Made by a program: the position numbers and the translations under genes | In this document: positions 1-5,834 of the stretch, one piece after another | How positions within the stretch are numbered: the stretch's first letter is position 1 | How the letters are laid out: each line of letters starts with the position of its first letter | Assembly (NCBI GenBank): GCA_964390305.1 | Contig: CAYMHT010000108.1 | Coordinates: 1 to 9,037, forward strand | DNA: 9,037 nucleotides | Direction of reading: 5' to 3' | From: SKLM01 sp964390305 | GTDB lineage: Bacteria > Chloroflexota > Anaerolineae > B4-G1 | Notes under the pieces: generated by a model | What the model was told of the DNA's origin: nothing | Databases searched by the model: none | What the model saw: the letters and a program-made list of their open reading frames with translations, nothing else

Positions 1-317
1 CCGGCGACATCGTGAGCAACAAGAAGCCGGATCCGGAGATCTACGAGTTGGCTCTTGAGAAGGCGGATCTGGACCCCGAAGAATGCATCGTCATTGAGGA
101 CTCGAGGAATGGGGTCCTGGCTGCAAAAGCCACGGGGATGAACGTCGTCGCCACGACCAGCGTCTACACGAGGGATGAGGACCTCAGCGAGGCGGACCTG
201 GTGGTCACGACGCTCGGTGATCCCGACGGAGAGAAGGGTGAGCTGCTCCAGGGGGGAGACGGGCTCGACTACGACGGTGTCCTCACGCTCGATCAGTTGA
301 TCGGGTTGTTTAGATAG
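1..317 (+). CDS. HAD-superfamily phosphatase, CbbY/beta-phosphoglucomutase-like (C-terminal part, 5' truncated)
   Basis: The reading frame is already open at the window edge (in-frame codons from base 3) and ends at TAG 315-317, so only about the last 104 residues are visible; a GTG at base 12 is in frame but is internal to the family fold, not a start. The visible part has HAD motif III (KKPDPEIY, with the catalytic lysine) and motif IV (IEDSRNGVLAAKATGM, acidic pair binding Mg2+). The DxDxT nucleophile and the cap lie upstream of the window. The tail (VYTRDEDLSEADLVVTTLGDP) resembles CbbY proteins, which dephosphorylate xylulose-1,5-bisphosphate or related sugar phosphates; beta-phosphoglucomutase or a general sugar-phosphatase is the alternative. 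Cytoplasmic. A second, different HAD phosphatase follows downstream after a non-coding gap. The family call is firm; the substrate is inference. Confidence 0.88.
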   Translation, partial: GDIVSNKKPDPEIYELALEKADLDPEECIVIEDSRNGVLAAKATGMNVVATTSVYTRDEDLSEADLVVTTLGDPDGEKGELLQGGDGLDYDGVLTLDQLIGLFR

Positions 318-390
318 CTGGACGACCTAGGCGCGCGGGACGGCTCCGCGGGGCTGAACGCGTGCGGGGTGTCCCGGCTGGTGTCGGTGG

Positions 391-441
391 ATGGGGCGAG
401 CTTGTGCCTGTGGAGATGGGCGGGTGGCAAGCTCGCCCCAT
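391..441. repeat. 14-bp perfect inverted repeat (stem-loop)
   Basis: Arms 391-404 (ATGGGGCGAGCTTG) and 428-441 are exact reverse complements around a 23-nt loop. A second, smaller hairpin follows at 459-474 (GCAGG/CCTGC, 6-nt loop). There is no T-run after either arm, so neither is a standard intrinsic terminator. The element lies between two HAD genes and outside both. It could be an interspersed palindromic (REP-like) element or an RNA structure in the leader of the downstream gene. Only the symmetry is seen; the role is unknown. Confidence 0.7.
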
Positions 442-573
442 GGTGTTGAGGGTGCGCGGCAGGGTGTCGCCTGCATCTCGTGGCCGCCCGGCTATGGACG
501 TGCGGTCAGGCCTACGAGAGGGGTTATTGACGCCGTGCTGCCTGCCCGTGACCCACAAAGGAGTGTCGCATTG

Positions 574-1383
574 GTGCCAGCGGATGACTTCCCGGCAGTG
601 ACGGAGCGCAAGCTGGCCGTCGTGATCGACCTGGATGGGACGATATACCGCGGTGATCGGCTGGTTCCGGGAGCAGATGTGGCCATTGCTCGGCTGCGCC
701 GTTGCTCGCATCCTGTCATATTCGTCACGAACGCCATCGAGAGCCGTGCAGAGCACGCGGCGAAGCTGAGGCGGCTGAACGTACCCGCGGATGCTGACGA
801 AGTGGTCAACGCCACCCGAACGCTGATCCAGCACCTCAAGGCCGAGATGCCTCAGGCTACCGTGTTCGCCCTCTCAGATCCCCCGCTGGTGGAGGCCTTG
901 CAGGCTGAGTTCGAGTTGAGTGAGGATCCGGCCCAGATCGACGTGGTGGTAGCGAGCTGTGATCGCAGCTTCGATTACCGCAAACTGAACATTGCCTTCC
1001 AGGCGCTGCGGCGGGGGGCTTACTTCCTGGCCACCAACGCGGACGCCAGCGCACCCGTCGAGGGGGGTGTGTTGCCGGACGCTGGAGCCATCATCGGGGC
1101 GTTGGAGGGGTGTACCTCCCGGAAGCTTGACTGCGTGGTCGGTAAGCCCTCGTCTGTGATGGCCGAGCTTGTCCTGGATCAGCTGGGGCGCCCACCCAGC
1201 GAGTGCCTCGTCGTCGGGGACAACCTGGCGAGCGATATCTTGATGGGGCGTCGCGCCGGCATGAGGACTGCGCTTGTGCTGAGCGGCGTGACTGGGCGGG
1301 CCGACCTGGTCCACGCTGCGGTCAAGCCGGACTACGTTCTGGAGAGCATCGCCGAGCTGCCCGAGTTGCTGGGCTGCGACTGA
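574..1383 (+). CDS. HAD-IIA family hydrolase (NagD-like sugar/nucleotide phosphatase)
   Basis: This 269-residue protein has the full HAD-IIA signature. Motif I is IDLDGTIYRG (nucleophile D19, acid/base D21), motif II is FVTNA (T52), motif III is VGKPSS (K191), and motif IV is VVGDNLASDI (D216, D221). Between motifs II and III lies the alpha/beta C2-type cap of NagD/AraL/PGP proteins, and the length suits that family. Members dephosphorylate nucleotides or sugar/glycerol phosphates in the cytoplasm; the substrate cannot be read here. The frame is open back to 391, but AAAGGAG at 557-563 lies 10 nt before GTG 574 and 7 nt before TTG 571, and the residues before it do not resemble the family, so the start is at one of these two. 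GTG is preferred as the commoner codon. The nearest upstream gene is 256 bp away, so it probably has its own transcript. Confidence 0.92.
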   Translation: MPADDFPAVTERKLAVVIDLDGTIYRGDRLVPGADVAIARLRRCSHPVIFVTNAIESRAEHAAKLRRLNVPADADEVVNATRTLIQHLKAEMPQATVFALSDPPLVEALQAEFELSEDPAQIDVVVASCDRSFDYRKLNIAFQALRRGAYFLATNADASAPVEGGVLPDAGAIIGALEGCTSRKLDCVVGKPSSVMAELVLDQLGRPPSECLVVGDNLASDILMGRRAGMRTALVLSGVTGRADLVHAAVKPDYVLESIAELPELLGCD

Positions 1384-1541
1384 CGCTTCACCGACCGGAG
1401 CTCCCCACAAGGCGGAGATCCTGACAGGATCGAGGCGCGAAAGCCCTTGCAGGCCGCCCCGTTCCCTCCTTCAGAGCATCTGGTTCTCCTCACTCCAAGG
1501 GGCATTCTGCGCCAGACGCAACTTTCCGAGTTTGGCTTGTG

Positions 1542-1569
1542 TTGACGCATCTGGGTCTGACAGTATAAT
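1542..1569 (+). promoter_or_regulatory. Sigma-70-type promoter, near consensus
   Basis: TTGACG (-35, 1542-1547) and a perfect TATAAT (-10, 1564-1569) are separated by 16 nt. This is the best promoter match seen in the window and stands out against the GC-rich background. Transcription would begin near 1576, about 55 nt before the possible small ORF at 1632 and about 390 nt before the aminotransferase, so it may serve either or both. Confidence 0.7.
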
Positions 1570-1631
1570 CTGCCCAGGACGTCGTTCCTTTCCCCGCCAC
1601 CCACATCACCGCCGAGGAGCTGAACGTCCGC

Positions 1632-1862
1632 GTGGCTGCCAACATCGTGATGCTGGAGGCCTGGAGGGTGCTCACGGACGTTGTCCTCGAACAGGCGATG
1701 AGCCGGGCGATGCTCGACGGCGTGCCGGAGGGCAGCGAGGGGTTGAACGAGGCGGGTTTCGAGCGACGGACCGGGTTCGCAGTTGAGCGCCGCTGGGGCG
1801 GCAAAACGGCCGGTTGGCAGCGACCGGGCTCCCTGGACGGATTCCCACGCCGGGCGACGTAG
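1632..1862 (+). CDS. Possible small hypothetical protein (76 aa)
   Basis: I do not recognise this family. From GTG 1632 the frame gives 76 residues, ending at TAG 1860-1862. A GAGGAG Shine-Dalgarno-like string at 1614-1619 is somewhat far away (12 nt), and GTG 1647 or ATG 1650 are other starts. In favour of coding: between about 1605 and 1760 nearly every third codon position is G or C, as in the proven genes here, and the product there is helical-looking and not low-complexity (MLEAWRVLTDVVLEQAMSR near the N-terminus). The last third is Arg/Gly/Trp-rich and less protein-like. A strong promoter lies just upstream. The frame stays open upstream to 1569, which might mean a decayed or truncated gene rather than an intact one. 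Treat as a weak call. Confidence 0.33.
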   Translation: MAANIVMLEAWRVLTDVVLEQAMSRAMLDGVPEGSEGLNEAGFERRTGFAVERRWGGKTAGWQRPGSLDGFPRRAT

Positions 1863-1953
1863 TCCACGTCCAACGGCGTGCGGGCCCGCTCTCGTTCCGG
1901 AGCGCGATCTGTGTTCCGGCTCGAGCGGAGCCGGTCTCCGGATGTCGACTCTT

Positions 1954-1958
1954 GGAGG
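1954..1958 (+). promoter_or_regulatory. Ribosome-binding site of the aminotransferase
   Basis: GGAGG lies 8 nt before ATG 1967 and supports that start. Confidence 0.75.
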
Positions 1959-1966
1959 ATTAGGCG

Positions 1967-3286
1967 ATGCAAGAACCGACGTTTGATGAACTGTATAGCC
2001 ATTTGGACGATCTCTTGGCCCCCTGCCTCTCCCAGGATTGGCCGAATATACCCGCGGAGCGCGCCGAGGGGGTCTACGTCTACACGCGTGGGGATGAAAG
2101 GCATCCCCAGGGCAGGCGTTACCTGGACTTTCTCGCTGGCTTCGGCGCGTGCAATGCGGGGCACAACCACCCTCGCATCGTGGCAGCGGCGCGGGAGCAG
2201 ATGGAGCGCATGGTCCACGCGCCGGTGGGGGTGATGGCCCACGAGCCCCTGCTGCGGCTGGCCCACGAGGTGCGCCGAGTCGTGCCCGGTGAAGCCGACA
2301 TGTTCTTCTTCGGCAACAGCGGCTCGGAGGCAGTCGACGGCGCCATCAAGCTTGCGCGCTACGTGACCGGGCGCCCAGGGCTCATCGCCTTCCTGGGCAG
2401 CTTCCACGGACGGACGATGGGCGCCACGAGCGTCACGGCCTCCAAAGTCTCGTACCGCGAGGGCCATGGCCCCTTCCTTCCCGACACGTACTTTGCCCGC
2501 TTCCCATATCCTTACCGCTCCGCTGCGCCCGACGAGCAGGCGTGCGTCCAGGAGGCGCTCGGTGATATCGCCCGTCTCTTCGAGTACGTCGTCCCGCCTC
2601 GGGATGTGGCCGCCATCATCGTCGAGCCTGTGCAGGGGGAGGGGGGCTATGTCTTCCCGCCCCAGAGCTGGCTGGAGGCACTGAGGGCCATCTGTGACGA
2701 GCATGGCATTCTTCTCGTCTTCGACGAGGTACAGGCCGGCTTTGGACGCACGGGTGAGTGGTTCGCGGCCGATGTTTACGGCGTCGAGCCCGATATCGTG
2801 TGCCTGGCCAAGGGCATCGCCAATGGCTTCCAGCTGGGGGCGACCGCCGCGCGGCGGGAGATCATGAGCCACTGGGGTGCTGCCTCGCACGGCACGACCT
2901 ACGGTGGCAACCCCATCGCCTGTGCCGCCGCCCTGGCCACCCTCGACGTCATCCGCGAGGAGGGCCTGCTGGAGAACGCCCGCGAGCAGGGCCCGTACAT
3001 GCTCGACGCTCTCCGCGACCTCCAGGCCCAGTCCCCCATCATCGGGGAGGTGCGCGGCATCGGTCTGATGATCGCGGTCGAGTTTATCAAGCCCGGGACG
3101 GCTAGAGTACCGAACACCGCTGCCGTCCGCCGCATCCTTGATCGCTGCCTGGAGGACGGGCTGCTGATGTACCCGTGCGGGCACTGGACTCAGACCATCC
3201 GCCTCATCCCGCCCCTCATCATCACCCGCTCGCAGGTGGACGAGGGGCTCGACATCTTCCGCCGCGCCGTCCTGGCCGAGAGTTGA
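1967..3286 (+). CDS. Class III aminotransferase (4-aminobutyrate / acetylornithine aminotransferase-like), PLP-dependent
   Basis: A 439-residue protein of the usual length for class III (GabT/ArgD-type) transaminases. Visible motifs: FLAGFGACNAGHNHP near 55-69 (substrate-side loop), FGNSGSEAVDGAIKLAR at 115-131 (PLP phosphate binding), SFHGRTMGATSVT at 145-157, EPVQGEGG at 220-227, FDEVQAGFGRTG at 252-263 with D253 positioned to bind the PLP pyridine nitrogen, CLAKGIANGFQLGA at 279-292 with K282 as the Schiff-base lysine, and THGTTYGGNP-like SHGTTYGGNP at 307-316. All catalytic positions are present, so it should be active. It moves an amino group from an omega-amino compound to a keto acid in the cytoplasm. 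GabT-like 4-aminobutyrate aminotransferase fits best, but acetylornithine, diamine or other omega-amino substrates cannot be excluded. The next gene (hydrogenase) is 105 bp away behind its own promoter, so the two are probably not one operon. Confidence 0.93.
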   Translation: MQEPTFDELYSHLDDLLAPCLSQDWPNIPAERAEGVYVYTRGDERHPQGRRYLDFLAGFGACNAGHNHPRIVAAAREQMERMVHAPVGVMAHEPLLRLAHEVRRVVPGEADMFFFGNSGSEAVDGAIKLARYVTGRPGLIAFLGSFHGRTMGATSVTASKVSYREGHGPFLPDTYFARFPYPYRSAAPDEQACVQEALGDIARLFEYVVPPRDVAAIIVEPVQGEGGYVFPPQSWLEALRAICDEHGILLVFDEVQAGFGRTGEWFAADVYGVEPDIVCLAKGIANGFQLGATAARREIMSHWGAASHGTTYGGNPIACAAALATLDVIREEGLLENAREQGPYMLDALRDLQAQSPIIGEVRGIGLMIAVEFIKPGTARVPNTAAVRRILDRCLEDGLLMYPCGHWTQTIRLIPPLIITRSQVDEGLDIFRRAVLAES

Positions 3287-3318
3287 CAGGCGCCGGGGGG
3301 ACTGGCAGACCCGTCTCT

Positions 3319-3346
3319 TTGCCGTCCATCCCCCCTGTGCTACAAT
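3319..3346 (+). promoter_or_regulatory. Promoter of the hydrogenase operon
   Basis: TTGCCG (3319-3324) and TACAAT (3341-3346) with a 16-nt spacer match a sigma-70 promoter (4 of 6 and 5 of 6 consensus bases). It sits in the 105-bp gap between the aminotransferase stop and the hydrogenase start, giving a leader of about 40 nt. Predicted by eye. Confidence 0.6.
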
Positions 3347-3391
3347 TCTGATCATCGGCCGTGTCGGCCAACGAGGTGACCAGGGAGGGCA

Positions 3392-4240
3392 ATGGAGCGA
3401 TTTGCCGTACTCCAGCTCTCCGGCTGCGCTGGTTGCGAGGTCTCGCTCCTCAACGCCGGGGACTGGATAGGAGAACATCAACTCACGTACATGCCACTCA
3501 TCATCTCGGCCTATGATGTGCCCCAGGTCGAGACGCTGCTGGTGAGCGGCGGCGTACGTACGGAGGAGGATCTCTACAACCTGCGGCAGGCGGTCCGCCG
3601 TGCGGACCGCGTCGTGGCCGTCGGCACGTGTGCCATCTCCGGCGGCGTGGCCAGCTTGGGCAATCGCGAGGAGGTCCGTGAGATCTTCCTGGCCCAGGAG
3701 GAGCGGCGCGACGTGCCACGCTTGCTCCCCAAGTGTCGCCCTATCGACGCTGCCGTGGAGGTGGATCGCTACCTGCCGGGCTGCCCTCCCACGCCGGAGC
3801 TCTTCATGGCTGTTCTCTCCGACGATCCCGACTTTCGGGCGGGCAGAAATGTCTGTCAGGAATGCGGTCGGAAGAAACTCCGCGATATGCGCCCAAAGCA
3901 TTTGACCGGTTTTCAGAAAGGGGAGGTGCTGCCCGACATCTGCCTCATCAACCAGGGCTACCTCTGCGTCGGCTCGTCCGTCCGGGGTGGCTGCCGTGCG
4001 CTGTGTACCCGGCCCGGCCATCAATGTGTCGGCTGTCGCGGCCCGTCCGACGTCTTCATCGAGAAGGAGTCCAAGGCCTGGCTCGCCAGTATTAAGCGCG
4101 TCTTCGAGAGCCTGACCGATATTCCCGAGGAGGAACTCGACCAGGCCCTTCGCTCGCCGCAGCTTGCCCTTTTCCTCTTCCAGTTCTCCGACTATGCGGC
4201 GCCGGAGCGACCGCCCAGGCCGAAGGAGAAGATGCTCTAA
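3392..4240 (+). CDS. [NiFe] hydrogenase small subunit, group 3 type (MvhG/VhuG/FrhG-like)
   Basis: A 282-residue electron-transfer subunit. The N-terminal flavodoxin-like domain carries proximal [4Fe-4S] ligands C12 and C15 (SGCAGCEVSLL), C80 (GTCAISGG) and C131 (YLPGCPPTPE). The C-terminal domain has eight more cysteines: C155, C158 (CQEC), C184, C192, C201, C205, C212 and C215, with the GGCRALC and CVGCRGP strings typical of group 3 small subunits, enough for two further [4Fe-4S] clusters. There is no signal peptide or twin-arginine motif, so it is cytoplasmic. The domain is shared with NuoB of complex I, but NuoB lacks this ferredoxin-like tail. The start is ATG 3392, with GGAGG at 3384-3388. 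One oddity: at the position where many small subunits read VEG(A/S), this one reads VSGG (residues 51-54). The large subunit follows after one base. Confidence 0.93.
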   Translation: MERFAVLQLSGCAGCEVSLLNAGDWIGEHQLTYMPLIISAYDVPQVETLLVSGGVRTEEDLYNLRQAVRRADRVVAVGTCAISGGVASLGNREEVREIFLAQEERRDVPRLLPKCRPIDAAVEVDRYLPGCPPTPELFMAVLSDDPDFRAGRNVCQECGRKKLRDMRPKHLTGFQKGEVLPDICLINQGYLCVGSSVRGGCRALCTRPGHQCVGCRGPSDVFIEKESKAWLASIKRVFESLTDIPEEELDQALRSPQLALFLFQFSDYAAPERPPRPKEKML

Positions 4241-4241
4241 C

Positions 4242-5567
4242 GTGGCGACCCTCACCTTCCCTCTCAGCCGCATCGAAGGGCACGCGCAGGTGGTTATTGA
4301 GGTACACGGCGGCGAGATCGTCTCCGCCCGCTTTGAGGCCACGGAGATCCGCGGTTTTCGCTACTTCGTCCGGGGCGTGCCCGCCGAGCAGATGCCTACC
4401 ATCGTGCCGCGTATCTGCGGTGTCTGCTCCACCGCCCACCACGTGGCGTCTGTCGAGGCGCTCGAGGACGCCTATGACGTCACGCCGCCTCCGCTGGCTG
4501 GCACCATCCGGGAGTTGCTGCTGCTGGGCCAGATTATCCAGAACCAGGCCACGTCCGTGTTCCTCTTCACCATGCCCGATCGACTTGGCCTCTCAAGTAT
4601 GTTCGTGCCCGGTGAGGAGGCCGGCCCCGATGAGGACCGGGCTGTGCTCGCCACCCGGGCGCTGCGGGTGCGGAAGGCTGGCACTGACCTCATCACGCTG
4701 GCCGGCGGACAGTTCATCCATCCTGTCAAGGCGGTCGTTGGGGGAGTGACCAGTCCTATCGACGCGCAGGCCGCCGCTGACCTGCGAGAACAGCTGGCCG
4801 AGGTACTCCCCATCGCCTGTGAGCTGTTCGACTACTACTGGGAGAAGTCCATTGCCCTTCGAGGTCGTATCGGCACGTGGGGCGATGATGCCCCGACTCA
4901 CTACATCGCCGCCACGGGCGACCGACACCCCAACTACGATGGGATGAGCCCGACGCCCCTCATTTGCGTCCTGGATCCCGATGGGGCGGCATGCGAGGCC
5001 TTCCCAGCGCAGGCGTTCCGTGACATCCTCACCTTCGAAGAGACTGACTACAGCTATGCCGGGCGGACGAGCTATCAGGGTCAGGTGATGCGCGCGAACA
5101 GCCTGGCGCGCGTCAACATGACCGATGAATTTGGCACCCCGTGCGCGGATGGTTACCTCAACCGCTTCCGTGAGGCCTTTGGTCGGCCTGCTCACGCCAT
5201 CCTCCTCTTCGACCTGGGCCGCGGCATCGAGCTGGTCTATGCCTTGGAGCGGGCCATGGAAATCCTGGATCACCCCCTTGATCAGGGGGACTCCGCCGTC
5301 GGCTATAGCCCGCGGGACGGTGAGGGTTTCGGCCTCGTGGAGGCGCCACGGGGTCCCTTGATTCACCGGTACCGCGTCAAGGCCGGTCTCATCGACGACG
5401 CCGAGTTCATCATCCCCACCGTCCACAACGCACTCGCCATCGAGCGCGCCCTCCGCGTCGCGGCCCGGCGCTACATCAGCCCGGAGCGCGTCGACATGGA
5501 GTTGGAGCGTGCCGTGGGGCGCGTCGTGCGGGCCTTCGATCCCTGCATCGCGTGCGCCACCCACTGA
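4242..5567 (+). CDS. [NiFe] hydrogenase large (catalytic) subunit, group 3 type, lacking a C-terminal extension
   Basis: A 441-residue catalytic subunit that splits or forms H2 with its small-subunit partner. N-terminal SRIEGHA (E13) is the conserved glutamate motif. RICGVCSTAHH (C59, C62, H66) is the L1 metal motif, GGQFIHPVKAVVGG a conserved internal motif, EAPRGPLIHRY the active-site arginine region, and DPCIACATH (C435, C438, H441) the L2 motif. All four NiFe cysteines are present, which rules out the homologous complex I subunit NuoD. The gene stops (TGA) directly after H441, so the C-terminal peptide that a HyaD/HycI-type endopeptidase normally removes is absent. Start GTG 4242 lies one base after the small-subunit TAA, with AAGGAG at 4223-4228; the frame is open to 4164, but that part overlaps the small subunit and SRIEGH is normally close to the N-terminus. 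The motifs are nearest to MvhA/VhuA/FrhA. No partner (diaphorase, MvhD, Hdr, FrhB) is adjacent. Confidence 0.95.
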   Translation: MATLTFPLSRIEGHAQVVIEVHGGEIVSARFEATEIRGFRYFVRGVPAEQMPTIVPRICGVCSTAHHVASVEALEDAYDVTPPPLAGTIRELLLLGQIIQNQATSVFLFTMPDRLGLSSMFVPGEEAGPDEDRAVLATRALRVRKAGTDLITLAGGQFIHPVKAVVGGVTSPIDAQAAADLREQLAEVLPIACELFDYYWEKSIALRGRIGTWGDDAPTHYIAATGDRHPNYDGMSPTPLICVLDPDGAACEAFPAQAFRDILTFEETDYSYAGRTSYQGQVMRANSLARVNMTDEFGTPCADGYLNRFREAFGRPAHAILLFDLGRGIELVYALERAMEILDHPLDQGDSAVGYSPRDGEGFGLVEAPRGPLIHRYRVKAGLIDDAEFIIPTVHNALAIERALRVAARRYISPERVDMELERAVGRVVRAFDPCIACATH

Positions 5568-5612
5568 CCTGTCCGTGATCCCCTCCCCCCCACCACCGTG
5601 CCTTCTAGTATC

Positions 5613-5751
5613 CGCTTCAGCGCCGCGCAGGTTTGTATTAGGCGGCTGGTTCGTGGAGGGCGGTTCCGCGCCGCACAGGTTTGTAGTAGGCGGCTGGTTC
5701 GTAGAGGACGGTTCGGCGCCGCACAGGTTTGTAGTAGGCGCTTCAGCGCCG
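5613..5751. repeat. 48-bp tandem repeat array, about 2.6 units, ending in hairpin motifs
   Basis: Units begin at 5613, 5661 and 5709. Each has a GCGCCGCRCAGGTTTGTA core (at 5628, 5676 and 5724 the CAGGTTTGTA words are exactly 48 bp apart), and the first two continue with CGGCTGGTTCGTRGAGGR. The third lacks that 18-bp segment and instead runs into CGCTTCAGCGCCG (5739-5751), the same 13 bases that open the array at 5613-5625. That word is part of a hairpin (GGCGC-TTCA-GCGCC at 5737-5750). There are no unique spacers, so it is not CRISPR. The array lies between the hydrogenase stop and the next gene. Confidence 0.85.
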
Positions 5752-5778
5752 TGCCGCCCGCGCGACTGCTGCTATCAT
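5751..5778 (+). promoter_or_regulatory. Possible promoter of the membrane-protein gene
   Basis: TATCAT at 5773-5778 is a fair -10 box. The -35 candidate GTGCCG (5751-5756, 16-nt spacer) is poor. It lies directly after the 48-bp repeat array and 57 nt before the start codon. Confidence 0.32.
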
Positions 5779-5834
5779 CCATAAACCAGGTCACCAAGGC
5801 GGCTCGGCCCGCCATCGACCAGAGGATCATCCCC

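Larger units (their letters stand above)
1384..1966. other. Long intergenic gap between NagD-like phosphatase and aminotransferase
   Basis: This 583-bp stretch has no gene of recognised family. It holds a short perfect hairpin at 1417-1431 (GATCCT-GAC-AGGATC, no T-run), a near-consensus promoter at 1542-1569, a possible small coding region at 1632-1862, and a 7-bp hairpin (CCGGCTC/GAGCCGG, 5-nt loop) at 1916-1934 just before the aminotransferase ribosome-binding site. No tRNA or known riboswitch was recognised. Confidence 0.6.

Noticed and set aside
391..573. N-terminal extension of the NagD-like protein back to ATG 391
   Set aside because: The extension would translate the inverted repeat and is unlike HAD proteins; a good ribosome-binding site sits at 557-563 before TTG 571/GTG 574.
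1384..1966. T-box or other known riboswitch ahead of the aminotransferase
   Set aside because: No T-box sequence or other conserved riboswitch core was recognised in the leader; only short unrelated hairpins are present.
1490..4342. A 950-codon minus-strand open frame spanning the aminotransferase and hydrogenase small subunit
   Set aside because: It lies antisense to two genes with complete catalytic and metal-binding motifs that happen to share one reading frame. High third-position G/C on the + strand removes stops from the antisense frame, and the product has no family features.
4593..5564. A 323-codon minus-strand open frame opposite the hydrogenase large subunit
   Set aside because: Antisense shadow of a gene with intact L1 and L2 motifs; no ribosome-binding site or domain in the minus-strand product.
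3392..5567. Complex I subunits NuoB/NuoD instead of hydrogenase
   Set aside because: The large subunit keeps all four NiFe-binding cysteines (CxxC in both L1 and L2), which NuoD lacks, and the small subunit has an added eight-cysteine domain absent from NuoB.
5613..5751. CRISPR array
   Set aside because: The period is 48 bp with the whole unit repeated; there are no unique spacers between conserved repeats and no cas genes nearby.
5509..5784. Plus-strand 91-codon frame encoding 16-residue repeats
   Set aside because: It overlaps the end of the hydrogenase gene out of frame, and its repetitiveness comes only from the 48-bp (16-codon) DNA repeat. No start signal was found.
5598..5834. N-terminal extension of the membrane protein back to 5598
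   Set aside because: That segment is translated tandem repeat; AGAGGAT before ATG 5835 gives a normal start.
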